From an uncultured Dorea sp. (GTDB lineage: Bacteria; Bacillota; Clostridia; Lachnospirales; Lachnospiraceae): a stretch of DNA of 64,000 nt. The stretch is from positions 1 through 64,000 of the forward strand of contig CAJTYU010000018.1 in assembly GCA_910584095.1 (NCBI GenBank). Reading direction: 5' to 3'. A program made the position numbers and the translations under genes. Under the pieces are notes generated by a model that saw only the letters and a list, made by a program, of their open reading frames with translations, was not told where the DNA came from and searched no databases. This document shows, piece by piece, positions 42,006 to 51,602 of the stretch. Each line of letters begins with the position of its first letter. The first letter of the stretch is position 1.

Positions 42006-45000
42006 TCAGAGCCTTCTTCTCTTTCCTTTCCAGCGATATACCTCCGCTGTTATTACCGCCAGCGAACTGCACAGCATAATCAGCCATACAAAGGGCTGGC
42101 TCCTGTCCCCGGTTCCATCTGCCCCGGGAACATTCCGGCTTCTGCCGTTCGTCTGCGTCGTTTTGGGATCTGTCCCCGACTGTTCCGGAGTCTCCGGAGC
42201 CTCTCTATAATTAGCATACACTGCCCAGGCTTCCCCATCATGGGTAATCGTTCCGGCTTCTCCCTCCGCGCTGGTAACGTAACCGTTCTCATTCGCCTCT
42301 TCCTCCGTCACCTTATACCGGGTTCCCGTGGGCAGCTCCGTAATAGTAATACTCTCATGGTGCTTCAGCTCCACCTTATCGCCGCTCTCAAATCTTCCGC
42401 TCACAGAACCCAGATATGGATACTCTCCGGTAAGTTCCTTTCCATCTTCATCAAGAAGCGTTACGGTAAATGTAAACTTCCTCTGTGTATTTCCCATTCC
42501 GGTTACCATTTTCAAAACGGTCAGCGTACCCATGTCCAATTCTTCATCCGAATTGATAAACGCTGCAACGGCCGCTCCGCCGCTTAGTATCGTCCCTTCC
42601 CGTTCTCCGTCTTCCGGGGATACATACCAATCTGCATTTGCCTGCGTTTCTTTTACCCGGTATTTCGTCCCCTCCGGCAGTCCAAGGATCACAACCTTCT
42701 CATCGTGGTGAAGCGGAATCGTCTCCCCGCTCCGTACATATCCCGACTTATCGGTGCCGTAGAAATAATACTCCCCGGCAAGCGGCTGCCCAGAAGCGTC
42801 CGTCAGCTCCACTGTAAAATCATAGAGATGCGTATAATCTTCATCCGCTAATTCGTCGCCTCTGACCATCTTGCTGATCGTCAGGCTTCCGGTCCTGGTA
42901 TCGGCCTCTGTCCGGTCCGTAATTACCACAATATTCAGCAGGCTGAACAGACTAGTTAGATCCGTATTTCCCAGATCCTCCATATTCGTATCTAAAGGGC
43001 TGTCATAGATGCTCCCTTGCAATGCGGGCATATTCTGCTGTATCCTGACTCGGATAAATCCACGATCCGTAACAAATAAAGGCAAAAGGTTCTTTCCTCC
43101 ATCTATATCATGGAGACCATAATGCATGGTAGTATTCATTCCATAATGTAGATTCATGCTTCGCACAACCGGCGTTCCGTCTAACAGCACGTCATTCCAT
43201 CCTGACAGATTAAACCTGCTGCTTTGCTGCCCTTGCGCAAACGCCGTAATATCCCTCAAGGTAATATCTACCGTCTCATCCTCAGCAAATTTCTTCAAAG
43301 TCTGCGCCAGCTTACCAACGCCCGCCATAACCGTCACACCGTCGTCGTCTGTGCCGGCATCGGCATAAATGGAATAAACGCCTACCACGATCGGCGTCAC
43401 TGTATTGTTGATATGGTGTCCCGCAGGAGCCGCAATCTCTTTTAGGTAATACCTTGTATTGCTGGAATTTTCCCATTCCATCTTGGCATGTCCCTCCTGG
43501 CCGCTGTCGTAAGGGGCAAAGATCAACTCGCCGTCGCGTCCGTCTACAGTTGCCGTTGTTCCTGTTGCAATCGGAGCGCCGCTGCAGCTCCGGTTCTCAA
43601 ATAAACCAAATACGGCGCCATTCACACCTTTTCCATCCTGATCAACCTTCCATACCCGAAGCTCTCTCTGCTCATTCGGAATATATACGGAAGAGTAGAA
43701 ATTTCTGACAAACTGATCCACATTCAGGAAACTAAATCCTCTGTGCAGCGCACCGTCTACATCGTAAATAGAGTCCACTACATCCTCAACGCTTTCCCCA
43801 TTCTGTATTCTGGCTCTGGTATATTCACCAAGAGCCTCGTAACGGGCCGCCGCATCGTCCCCCGAAATGCCCAGTTCCTCAAACACCTTCGGGTCTACGA
43901 CGGCATACACCACCTTCATATCTCCATTGGCATTGGCGATCTGATAACGATCTGCCCAGCCCGGAAGATCCGTTAAGTTTCCCTCCAGCCTGTTGTCTTT
44001 GTCGCTCCACTCCATAAACCAGTAAATCGCGCCCTCGCTGTTGTCCGAGCATTGATGCAGCATGGCGTTCAGAACAGCCTTCCGCCATGATATTACGTCC
44101 GCTCCCGGGCTTACCGTGTGCTGGCCTGTAATATTACTGCCATACAGCGCTGACCACTTTCCTGTCTTGCGCTGCTTGAGCATTGGCACGGCAACTACCA
44201 GTCCATTCTCCTGAACAGATCTGTCAACCATCTCAGAATCTTCCTCAATAACGCCGGCAGACGGATCCACCTTCCCGTATGTAATGTGGCTGTTTCCTTC
44301 AATCTTCTCGGTAAAACTTGCATACGCGCCGGTCTCCCAGAGATTTACCACCAAAACAAGCGTCATATCCCTGTCATACGTCATCACAATATCTGCGGGA
44401 AGCATCCGGTACCCCGGCGGAGCCGCCCTCTCTCTTAGGATATAATAGAACTGGCCCATGGCCGCCCGGTCCGAGAAATTAAAGGGCTTTATCTCGCCGT
44501 CCTCATCCTTTTCCGTAAATAACGCGATTCCGTCCTTATCTGTCTTCATACTTGTAAGCGGCTTCCCGACAGCCCTAAATGACGCCGCGGTATCATCATT
44601 TCCAATTTTCTCCGCCGCATACAGGTCAAATTCCACTCCGGCTATCGGTTTCCCGCTATTGTCCACCTTCTTAATCTGCTGGTACAGCCGCGGCTGAAGG
44701 TTAAACCGAAGCGCGATACTAGAATCATAATTTCCCCGCTCCAGATAGAACATACGGAGCTTATGGTCGCTGTTGCTGGCGAAGGTACTGCCATTCCAAT
44801 CAATCTCTCCATCCTTCCCCACATCTTCATACAGCTTCTTTAATGTTGTAAACGTCACCAGATTATTCGGATCCTTCGGATCCGCCGGTATTCCCAATGT
44901 ATCAAACGCCCGTCCTATGCAGACATCGCCCGTAGCAAAGTCTATGGTTCCGTAAATCTCACTGTGCACGCCTCCCAGATCCAGCACAAGTACGTCGTCA

Positions 45001-47246
45001 ATAAACACCCATACGTCGTCATCCCCGGAAAAGCCGAAGGTCATAGGCTGTTTCCCATCGACTCCCTTGTTAATCTGTCCGTCCACCGGCTGACGGAAAT
45101 CAATATCGATCGTCATGCCTAGATGATGATTCATCGTATTCCTATCGCATTCTACAGCGCTGGTCAATTTCCCGTTTCCATCAATGCCGGTAAATACTTC
45201 CTCCCCTGTATTAAACGGGAAGAAATTGCCGATACTGTTTTGTCCGTCCGTCCTCGTCGTTGCACCAGCCTTATAGAGAACAAAATGCCCGTCGCCGTCA
45301 CTCTTTTTCTTCTTCTGAAATTCAGCGAAATTCTGACGCATATTATAATAGTAATACCCGTCTTCATTCAATTGAAATAACCCAGTAACATTTTGATAGG
45401 TTGTCTTATTACTGTGGCGTATCGTCGGGTCAAACAGATAATCCAAGGACTCTTTATCTTTACTGATATCCTTTCCCCATGCATCGATTACCGTATTGCT
45501 CAAATTCTGATGATCCTTACCCACATACTTCTGTCCGGCAGTATCGTCATGGTCTCCGGCGAGCTGCCAGTCCTTAACCAATGTATAATCTGTGAAAGTC
45601 TTTTTCGCATCCTCCGTATTGATAACTGGATATCCGTCCTCCAATACCGGCTTTACAATCCCCTCCATGCCGGCGTACTTCCTGCCATAACGCGTTTTTT
45701 CCCCGGCTCCCTTATTCCAGAGTCCGGCATGGATAAGCCCGTCGCCAAAAAGCAGAAGATGCCCTTTATTAATTCCCTTATTCCAGTCGTCCTTCGTGCT
45801 GTATGCCGCCGCGGTTGAAAAGAGATTCCCATCGTCGTCCTCATGAATATGCCAGTCGCTCTTCCCCAGTATATCTCCCTGAGGTTCCTTCGGCTCTTTG
45901 CCATAGTCTTCTACCCAGTAATCAAACAGATTCACGGTAGTTGCTTCCGGATCCGCAACCTTTTCCTTCTCTATATTTCCGCTAAGGTTCAGATCATGAA
46001 GATTGATCGTCATTTTTAAATGCGAACGGATCAAGTCTCCAGCATTAAGCGGAATATTCACATTCACACCCCAGAATGTATCGTATTTCGCCGCTACCGT
46101 AAATGTTTGTCCATCCCGAAACGTCTCACCGTCTAATCGGTCTAGAAGCCAGTCTATCTTGAGCCATCCCCACCTGCCTCCACTGGTCTCGTCATATCGA
46201 AAACCGCCTTGTCCATTTACATCGCCAGCCTGCAGTCCATATCCCGAAGCATATATTTCTTCCGGAAGAACTTTCTTTAACGCTTCCTGAACTTTTCCGG
46301 CCGTAAGGCCAAATGTATACACGTCCATAAACCACTCTGTTTTGTCCGCGTTTGACGTAATCGTCGTTCCGGTACGCGCCACATAATCCCAATTACTTAG
46401 AAACTTCTTCGGCCCTCTAAGTTTGAGAAACGACTGGAATCCTTTTACGCCTTTCCCCAAGCTATACGCCGGATCTATCGACGCGCTGATTGTAATCTCC
46501 TTCTCCCACCCCGTCGTCGTTACAATATTATCCAATTGATTGGCAAAATCCCAATTAACAGCCACTGTTTCGTTTGTGCCGTCCTGAAGCGCGGCGTTAA
46601 TCTGAACAGGCAGTACTCTTAGAAGCCTTTCTTCCAGCTCAGCACCAGTAAGATACGGAACGGAAGACCTAACGTCCATATGCAGCGTCCCTTCCCACTG
46701 CTTTCCGTTCCATGCAAATATCTGGTTTTCATCCATCCACTCCCAGCTTGTAATCACTTTTGCAGCCGCATAAGTCACGGCCTCGTCTGCCGGCATATCC
46801 GTATCCTGCGATACATGCTCCGAATCCTCCGGCACATCTGCATTCCCCATAGCTGTATCCGTACTAGCATCTCCCTGTACCGCTTCTGAACCGTCCGCGT
46901 CTGTATTTTCTCCCGTCTCTTTCGGCGTCTCGCTCGTCCCAGTCTGTGCGGCGCCATTCCCCGTACCGTCTGCACAGAGAGAACACGCGTATGTACAGGG
47001 AGCGCCCATTTCTGCATTATAACCGCACTCCTCCGTATGTACCGTATGATGTTCGCAGCGCCCGTCCGCCTCCTTTGCAAATACTTCCGTTATCCCCGGA
47101 AGATTCATTACAGTCAGAATAACGCACAATAGAGCCGCAAATTGCCGGCTCTTTCTATACATAGATTGCTCTTGTATACTCGGTTTGCCCTTCTTCTCCT
47201 TTTTACTTACATTCTTCAAAGATTTCTCTCTTATTTGACAGCGCAT
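42006..47246 (-). CDS. Giant fibro-slime/prealbumin-fold surface protein (1746 residues)
   Basis: A secreted adhesin-like protein. A basic N-terminus and hydrophobic segment (FAALLCVILTVMNLPGITEV, about residues 34-53) form the signal. Directly after it comes a His/Cys cluster (CEHHTVHTEECGY ... CTYACSLC, about 64-91). A fibro-slime (PA14-related) domain lies at about 680-850, with GDDDVWVFIDDVLVLDLGGV. It is followed by SpaA/Cna-B-like domains (AGVEFDLYAAEK; YYILRERAAPPGYRML as an E-box) and two related beta domains (LTISKMVRGDELADEDYTHL; LTVLKMVTGMGNTQRKFTFT). The C-terminus is a hydrophobic helix and KGKRRRL tail, but the expected LPXTG-like motif reads NVPGADGTGD. It follows a terminator, so it may be transcribed separately from the rest of the pilus locus. 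Confidence 0.85.
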   Translation of the reverse strand: MRCQIREKSLKNVSKKEKKGKPSIQEQSMYRKSRQFAALLCVILTVMNLPGITEVFAKEADGRCEHHTVHTEECGYNAEMGAPCTYACSLCADGTGNGAAQTGTSETPKETGENTDADGSEAVQGDASTDTAMGNADVPEDSEHVSQDTDMPADEAVTYAAAKVITSWEWMDENQIFAWNGKQWEGTLHMDVRSSVPYLTGAELEERLLRVLPVQINAALQDGTNETVAVNWDFANQLDNIVTTTGWEKEITISASIDPAYSLGKGVKGFQSFLKLRGPKKFLSNWDYVARTGTTITSNADKTEWFMDVYTFGLTAGKVQEALKKVLPEEIYASGYGLQAGDVNGQGGFRYDETSGGRWGWLKIDWLLDRLDGETFRDGQTFTVAAKYDTFWGVNVNIPLNAGDLIRSHLKMTINLHDLNLSGNIEKEKVADPEATTVNLFDYWVEDYGKEPKEPQGDILGKSDWHIHEDDDGNLFSTAAAYSTKDDWNKGINKGHLLLFGDGLIHAGLWNKGAGEKTRYGRKYAGMEGIVKPVLEDGYPVINTEDAKKTFTDYTLVKDWQLAGDHDDTAGQKYVGKDHQNLSNTVIDAWGKDISKDKESLDYLFDPTIRHSNKTTYQNVTGLFQLNEDGYYYYNMRQNFAEFQKKKKSDGDGHFVLYKAGATTRTDGQNSIGNFFPFNTGEEVFTGIDGNGKLTSAVECDRNTMNHHLGMTIDIDFRQPVDGQINKGVDGKQPMTFGFSGDDDVWVFIDDVLVLDLGGVHSEIYGTIDFATGDVCIGRAFDTLGIPADPKDPNNLVTFTTLKKLYEDVGKDGEIDWNGSTFASNSDHKLRMFYLERGNYDSSIALRFNLQPRLYQQIKKVDNSGKPIAGVEFDLYAAEKIGNDDTAASFRAVGKPLTSMKTDKDGIALFTEKDEDGEIKPFNFSDRAAMGQFYYILRERAAPPGYRMLPADIVMTYDRDMTLVLVVNLWETGAYASFTEKIEGNSHITYGKVDPSAGVIEEDSEMVDRSVQENGLVVAVPMLKQRKTGKWSALYGSNITGQHTVSPGADVISWRKAVLNAMLHQCSDNSEGAIYWFMEWSDKDNRLEGNLTDLPGWADRYQIANANGDMKVVYAVVDPKVFEELGISGDDAAARYEALGEYTRARIQNGESVEDVVDSIYDVDGALHRGFSFLNVDQFVRNFYSSVYIPNEQRELRVWKVDQDGKGVNGAVFGLFENRSCSGAPIATGTTATVDGRDGELIFAPYDSGQEGHAKMEWENSSNTRYYLKEIAAPAGHHINNTVTPIVVGVYSIYADAGTDDDGVTVMAGVGKLAQTLKKFAEDETVDITLRDITAFAQGQQSSRFNLSGWNDVLLDGTPVVRSMNLHYGMNTTMHYGLHDIDGGKNLLPLFVTDRGFIRVRIQQNMPALQGSIYDSPLDTNMEDLGNTDLTSLFSLLNIVVITDRTEADTRTGSLTISKMVRGDELADEDYTHLYDFTVELTDASGQPLAGEYYFYGTDKSGYVRSGETIPLHHDEKVVILGLPEGTKYRVKETQANADWYVSPEDGEREGTILSGGAAVAAFINSDEELDMGTLTVLKMVTGMGNTQRKFTFTVTLLDEDGKELTGEYPYLGSVSGRFESGDKVELKHHESITITELPTGTRYKVTEEEANENGYVTSAEGEAGTITHDGEAWAVYANYREAPETPEQSGTDPKTTQTNGRSRNVPGADGTGDRSQPFVWLIMLCSSLAVITAEVYRWKGKRRRL

Positions 47247-47292
47247 AACCTACCATTCCTTTTCCCATAAATTTGTACTGCAAAGAAAATAA

Positions 47293-47316
47293 CCCGGAAA
47301 CCATAAGATTTCCGGG
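47293..47316 (-). terminator. Intrinsic terminator after the wall-hydrolase gene
   Basis: CCCGGAAA (47293-47300) pairs with TTTCCGGG (47309-47316) around an eight-base loop and is followed on the minus strand by TTATTTTCTTT. It separates the pilus operon from the 1746-residue protein gene. Confidence 0.75.
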
Positions 47317-47367
47317 CTGACGTTCGCTCGCTTTTGGCTTCAATCCATACCTGTCAGATACTTTTTG

Positions 47368-49209
47368 CTATTCTATTCCTCTGTTTTTCGTATTTGGCCT
47401 TTCTGCCGCCATAGAGTATAAGCTTCCGCTCCCTAAAGTTCCATGGCGTCCTATATATCCTGGCAGCTTTATTCTATATCTTTCCGCCGCCATCATGCGC
47501 TGTTTTTCTTTCTCCTTCTGCCGCTCGGGCTCTAACGGTTCCAAATCCCGCATCTTAATGATTTCCTGATCGTCCTCGTCATACTGGAGATACCTTAACG
47601 GATCGACAGCTTTCCCTTCTTCCTCCACTTGGAAATGCAGGTGGTTGCCGGTAGAATTTCCGGTAGTTCCGGACAAACCGATCTGCTGTCCCTTCTCTAC
47701 CGTATCCCCCTCTTTTACATAAATCTCCGCATGGTGCATATACTTGGTCACCAGCCCGCCGCCGTGGTCAATCGTTACCAGATTGCCGCAGGCTCCCGCT
47801 TCCCCAGCAAAAATAACGGTTCCCGCCTTCGCTGCATAGGTCGGTATATTATATGCGCCCGTGCCAAGATCCAGCCCCCTGTGATAGGTCGTCGCCCCGG
47901 CTATCGGAGCAATCCGGCGTCCGAATAAACTGGTAATCGCAGAACCCGGACAAGGATTTGCGAATTCGCCGATCAGCTCGCTGAATTCATTCAGCGTCAT
48001 ATCGTCCAGCCGGTACAAATCATATCGGCGCATAGTATTGATCAAATGCTTGCCGTAGCCAAGGTCGGTCGCCCATCTTTTCCCGATCTTCATGGCAAAT
48101 GTATTGGCGTCCTTTACATCCTTGGTCAAATCCGAATATACCTCCTCCAGAAGCTCGCTCCGATCCTCGATACACTCTGTATAGGTATGGTATACGCGGA
48201 ATCCCGCATATGTAGAATACATGCTGCCGTCCTCTTCCATCTCGCTGGTTTTCATGGACACGCTGCCCGCCGTTCCTACGCCCTTAATTCCAAACAGGTT
48301 GCAGTATTCGAATGCTAGATAGGACAACCCTTTCCCGTCTTTTCCTCCGGGGCCGTACTTGCCATAGCCGGATTCCTGAATAATCTGCGCGATAGTCACC
48401 GAAGCCGGATACCCAGTCTCATCCTGCGCCTTCAGCGCTCCCACTACCATTTCCTGTGTAATAAATGACGGGAGTCCTTCTATCGGAACGTCCACATTGT
48501 ACTGGATCCGGTCATGGACCGCCTTGAACTGTGCTGACGTCAGGAAAAACGGTTCTGATTCCATCTTCCCGGTCTCCTTGCCTGCTCCGCCAGACGCTTC
48601 CGCCGTCTGGCTTACAGTGGGCGCCTGCTCTATCTGCATGCCGGGAATCTCCGGTTGTACCGCTTCTTCCCCGCCGCCCTTATTTATATCCTCAGCTCCT
48701 GATGGAAGTTCCGGTTCTGCTGGTGTCTCCGGTTCTACAGGCGTCTCCGGATTCTCCGGTGTGTCTGGATTTCCCGGCGTCTCCGGCGTCTCTGGATTCT
48801 CCGGTGTCTCCGGCGTCCCTGGATTCTCCGGTTCCTCCGGGCTCCCCGGCTCTGCTGGCGTTTCCGGTTCTGCTGGCGTCTCCGGCTCTGCTGGCGTTTC
48901 CGGTTCTACAGGCGTTTCCGGTACTACAGGCGTCTCCGGTTCTGCTGGCGTCTCCGGTTCTGCTGGCTCCGCAGAGGCATCCGCCTCAAGCTGGGGCGCT
49001 CCGTTTTCATCCAGTATGACATACTGCCCGTTACTCAGGACATAATGGTATCCCGAAGGCAGAACATAGCTGTACTGCGCTTCATATTCCTGCGGTGTCA
49101 ATCCCGTCTCCGACGCATGCGACGGAATCACCACGCAGGGCGCCGCTATTGTAATCGCTGATGCAAGCGCCAGTATCTGCAGCACTTTTGGATATTTCAT
49201 GTTGTCCAT
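47368..49209 (-). CDS. Secreted glucosaminidase and M23 peptidase fusion
   Basis: A 613-residue peptidoglycan hydrolase. A signal peptide (ALASAITIAAPCVVIPSHAS) is followed by a Pro/Glu/Thr linker of repeated EPETPA units (about residues 78-169). A glucosaminidase domain lies at about 225-400 (VTIAQIIQESGYGKYGPGGK; YSTYAGFRVYHTYTECIEDR). A lysostaphin-type M23 domain lies at about 420-555, with the zinc-ligand motifs TYHRGLDLG and NHLHFQVEEEG. The double activity suggests local wall remodelling so the pilus or fibre can pass or be anchored. It is the last gene before a terminator, 39 bases after the SipW gene. Confidence 0.9.
   Translation of the reverse strand: MDNMKYPKVLQILALASAITIAAPCVVIPSHASETGLTPQEYEAQYSYVLPSGYHYVLSNGQYVILDENGAPQLEADASAEPAEPETPAEPETPVVPETPVEPETPAEPETPAEPETPAEPGSPEEPENPGTPETPENPETPETPGNPDTPENPETPVEPETPAEPELPSGAEDINKGGGEEAVQPEIPGMQIEQAPTVSQTAEASGGAGKETGKMESEPFFLTSAQFKAVHDRIQYNVDVPIEGLPSFITQEMVVGALKAQDETGYPASVTIAQIIQESGYGKYGPGGKDGKGLSYLAFEYCNLFGIKGVGTAGSVSMKTSEMEEDGSMYSTYAGFRVYHTYTECIEDRSELLEEVYSDLTKDVKDANTFAMKIGKRWATDLGYGKHLINTMRRYDLYRLDDMTLNEFSELIGEFANPCPGSAITSLFGRRIAPIAGATTYHRGLDLGTGAYNIPTYAAKAGTVIFAGEAGACGNLVTIDHGGGLVTKYMHHAEIYVKEGDTVEKGQQIGLSGTTGNSTGNHLHFQVEEEGKAVDPLRYLQYDEDDQEIIKMRDLEPLEPERQKEKEKQRMMAAERYRIKLPGYIGRHGTLGSGSLYSMAAERPNTKNRGIE
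48702..48975 (-). repeat. In-frame Pro-rich repeats of the wall hydrolase
   Basis: Degenerate 15- to 18-bp units of the ctccggttctgctggcgt type encode EPETPA, NPETPE and GTPETP variants. The repeats probably form an extended spacer through the wall and are likely to vary in copy number between strains. Confidence 0.8.
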
Positions 49210-49248
49210 CTCCTTTTCATGTAAATCTCTCAGTAAAATCCGGGGCGT

Positions 49249-49791
49249 TTACTCCTCCCCGGATTCCTCTTCCTTTCGGGAGCCCAGCATATTCAGCACA
49301 ACTCCCAGCCCGACGGCGCATGCCGCCGCTATCTTCCCATACAGGGAAGTCATGATCGTAAACACCTTCCCCATATAGGGAAGCTTAAATGCCACGCTGC
49401 CAATGTAACTTTCGTACGGGATCAGCATCGGATCTTCCACGTCGTTGGCGTCGCCTTTTGTCCGGAAGCTTCCGGCCGTGACATTATTCCTCACAACCCG
49501 GTGGGTGATGATCCCGCTGTCCCCGCCGGAACCATAGTAGGCGATAATGTCCTTATCCTTTACCTCCTCCGGGCTTTCTTCTTTTACATAGATCAGACTT
49601 CCGACCTTCAGCGCCGGCTCCATGCTCCCACTGATAACATTGTACATATGGAAGCCGAATACCCCCGGCACTACCAGCATGGCGCACAGCAGAATCACAA
49701 TCACGATCAGCGCTGTCCCCGCCGTGCGGCACACACTTCCGGCCCTTCCGCCTGATTTACTTTTCCCGTTATTTTTCTTCCGCCTTCCCAT
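49249..49791 (-). CDS. sipW: SipW-type (ER-like) signal peptidase I
   Basis: Membrane signal peptidase of the archaeal/ER type, 180 residues. It has one N-terminal and one C-terminal membrane helix. The catalytic Ser56 is in ISGSMEPALKVGS, and His97 in GIITHRVV replaces the lysine of ordinary bacterial signal peptidases. The FRTKGDANDVEDPMLIPYES stretch is a SipW family mark. In Bacillus, SipW processes the biofilm fibre proteins TasA and TapA. Here it lies in the same operon as two TasA-like proteins (51603-52987), which are its probable substrates. Confidence 0.9.
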   Translation of the reverse strand: MGRRKKNNGKSKSGGRAGSVCRTAGTALIVIVILLCAMLVVPGVFGFHMYNVISGSMEPALKVGSLIYVKEESPEEVKDKDIIAYYGSGGDSGIITHRVVRNNVTAGSFRTKGDANDVEDPMLIPYESYIGSVAFKLPYMGKVFTIMTSLYGKIAAACAVGLGVVLNMLGSRKEEESGEE

Positions 49792-49796
49792 AACGC

Positions 49797-50828
49797 TTAT
49801 TTGTCTTTCCCGATATCAGCTACATCTTCCAGTATCTCCGGCAGATCCTCCGGCTGTACTATGGATTTGCGGCGTTTCTTCAGGTAAACCGCTGCAAGAA
49901 TCAGCGCTGCTGCCGCTGCCGCCCCGATTCCCACGTAGACGGGCATGTAACCCATCCGGGTTCCCGGACGCTCCGCGCCGTCCAAATCCTTATTGGCCAG
50001 CGGAGTATCTTCCTCATCCAAGTCTACCAAATCCTGCCCCGCCAGAGGTGTTTCTTCTTCTTCCACCGGCACTACCTCGCCGCCTTCCGGCGTAACTGCC
50101 GCCGCTCCAGCTTCTGTGGGTGCCGCAGGCGCTGCAGGTGCCGCTGCTCCGGCCGCGGGCGCAGCCGTCCCAGCCGCTGGTGTCGCCGTCGCCGTTCCTG
50201 TCTCCTCAACCGGCGCTGTCACCGGCGTATATACAAAATTGAATACATTCTCAGCTTCATTGTCCTTCAGGGTCATAACCTTGTTGTATGCATCCGGCAG
50301 ATAACCGTCTACATAACGGGCGGATACATACTGCCGCTCTCCCGCATTGCCGTAATAAGTTCCGCCTTGCAGCAGTACGTTGCCCGCTGCGTCTACGTAA
50401 TTTACCGCATACTGTACGGTATCCCCCCTGACACCATAAGAAATCACATAATCCTTATCACAGTCAACCGTAAAGGAAGGTTCTTCCTCCGAGTTATCTC
50501 TTCCGGCTCTTTTCACGCCCCTCACATAGTATCTGCCGTCTTTCTCGGCAGCCGCTTCAGCCGCAGTAATATTTACACGGCTTTCATAGGGCAGGCCGCT
50601 GATCTCAACTCCGATAATCACACCGTTGGAATCGGTAATATTCGATATTTTTGCATTAGGTGCTTTCTCTAATTCAATCCCATTTCCGGTCAAGGTTCCC
50701 TGATTTCCCGCCAGAAGCTTTACCGTATAGGTATATTCCTCGTCCGCCGCAAATGCAGTCTGGCCAATCGTCATTGCCATCACCGACAAAGCCAGAAGGC
50801 TTATCCGTATCTTTTTCAAATACTTCAT
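49797..50828 (-). CDS. Membrane-anchored MucBP-like surface protein
   Basis: A 343-residue secreted protein. The signal peptide is LLALSVMAMTIGQTAFAA. The ectodomain has a beta-rich part (residues 28-130) and a MucBP-like domain at about 133-205 (VQYAVNYVDAAGNVLLQGGT; ENVFNFVYTPV). An Ala/Pro-rich linker and an acidic stretch (EEEETPLAGQDLVDLDEEDT) come next, then a membrane helix (YVGIGAAAAAALILAAVYLK) and basic tail. There is no LPXTG motif, so it is membrane-held rather than wall-linked. It lies between the SipW gene and the PVRTG protein gene; a role as fibre anchor or assembly partner is a guess. Confidence 0.75.
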   Translation of the reverse strand: MKYLKKIRISLLALSVMAMTIGQTAFAADEEYTYTVKLLAGNQGTLTGNGIELEKAPNAKISNITDSNGVIIGVEISGLPYESRVNITAAEAAAEKDGRYYVRGVKRAGRDNSEEEPSFTVDCDKDYVISYGVRGDTVQYAVNYVDAAGNVLLQGGTYYGNAGERQYVSARYVDGYLPDAYNKVMTLKDNEAENVFNFVYTPVTAPVEETGTATATPAAGTAAPAAGAAAPAAPAAPTEAGAAAVTPEGGEVVPVEEEETPLAGQDLVDLDEEDTPLANKDLDGAERPGTRMGYMPVYVGIGAAAAAALILAAVYLKKRRKSIVQPEDLPEILEDVADIGKDK

Positions 50829-50829
50829 A

Positions 50830-51588
50830 TTATCTCCGCCTCCTTCTCACTGTCCTACTTCCGGTATCGCCGACTGTCTCCAAGGCTTCCTCACGGTCCC
50901 GGCGGAGCCTCATAACTGCAACTGTCAGAAGCAGCAGACCGGATACCAGCGTCAATATGACAAACAGCAGGATCCTTGACTGGTCTCCGGTCCTTACCGG
51001 ACGGCGCGTCGTCCCCGCGTCTACCAGCTCCGTTGCAAACTGCATATCCAGCCTTGCAGAGGTATTCTGATAGGCGTTGACTCCAGTCTCTCCCTCCAGC
51101 CTTACCTTCAGCTTTACAACGCCGGTGTCTCCTTTTCCCAGCCGGTCAAGGGAAACGAAATTGTTCAGGGATTTTGCCGCCGCAAGGAGACCCTCCCCGC
51201 TATACCTTCCGCTGCCGCCGAAGTAGTCGCTGGAAAATAGCGTGGTAGTCTCGCCCGCTTTATTGGTATAGGTCAGCTGGTAGTCGTATGCCGCTCCGGT
51301 AGCTGATGAAGCGGTCTCCAGCGATTTTCCAACTTCATTCTTAATATACCAGTCCGCCTGACCGTCATAAGTGTTCCGCAGCGCAATGGTAATCTCCACG
51401 GAATCTCCTGGCTGCAAGTCTGCGATCTGATCGTCGATCTTGCCGTTTGAGAAATTGCTGGTCAGCTTCTTTCCGTCGAAGACTACCTCCCAGCCGGCTT
51501 CTCCCTGTTTGTCTTCCGCCAGTACTGTCATAGAAGAAGCGAGAGCCAGAAGCATGGCAAAGCATAACGTCAATAATTTTTTCTTCAT
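50830..51588 (-). CDS. Sortase-type anchored surface protein (PVRTG signal)
   Basis: A 252-residue secreted protein. A signal peptide (MLLALASSMTVLAED) leads to a beta-rich ectodomain (SVEITIALRNTYDGQADWYI; VVKLKVRLEGETGVNAYQNT), like the DUF-type repeats of TasA-associated surface proteins. The C-terminal signal is RRPVRTGDQSRILLFVILTL, where PVRTG can serve as an LPXTG variant before a hydrophobic helix and a basic tail. It overlaps no neighbour but begins 14 bases past the end of the 257-residue gene. It could anchor the TasA-like fibre to the wall, as TapA does in Bacillus, but that is only an analogy. Confidence 0.72.
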   Translation of the reverse strand: MKKKLLTLCFAMLLALASSMTVLAEDKQGEAGWEVVFDGKKLTSNFSNGKIDDQIADLQPGDSVEITIALRNTYDGQADWYIKNEVGKSLETASSATGAAYDYQLTYTNKAGETTTLFSSDYFGGSGRYSGEGLLAAAKSLNNFVSLDRLGKGDTGVVKLKVRLEGETGVNAYQNTSARLDMQFATELVDAGTTRRPVRTGDQSRILLFVILTLVSGLLLLTVAVMRLRRDREEALETVGDTGSRTVRRRRR

Positions 51589-51602
51589 TCTCCCATTCCT
51601 CC

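Noticed and set aside
48702..48975. Short Pro-rich DNA repeats considered as a CRISPR or minisatellite outside genes
   Set aside because: They lie in the wall-hydrolase reading frame and encode a typical wall-spanning linker.
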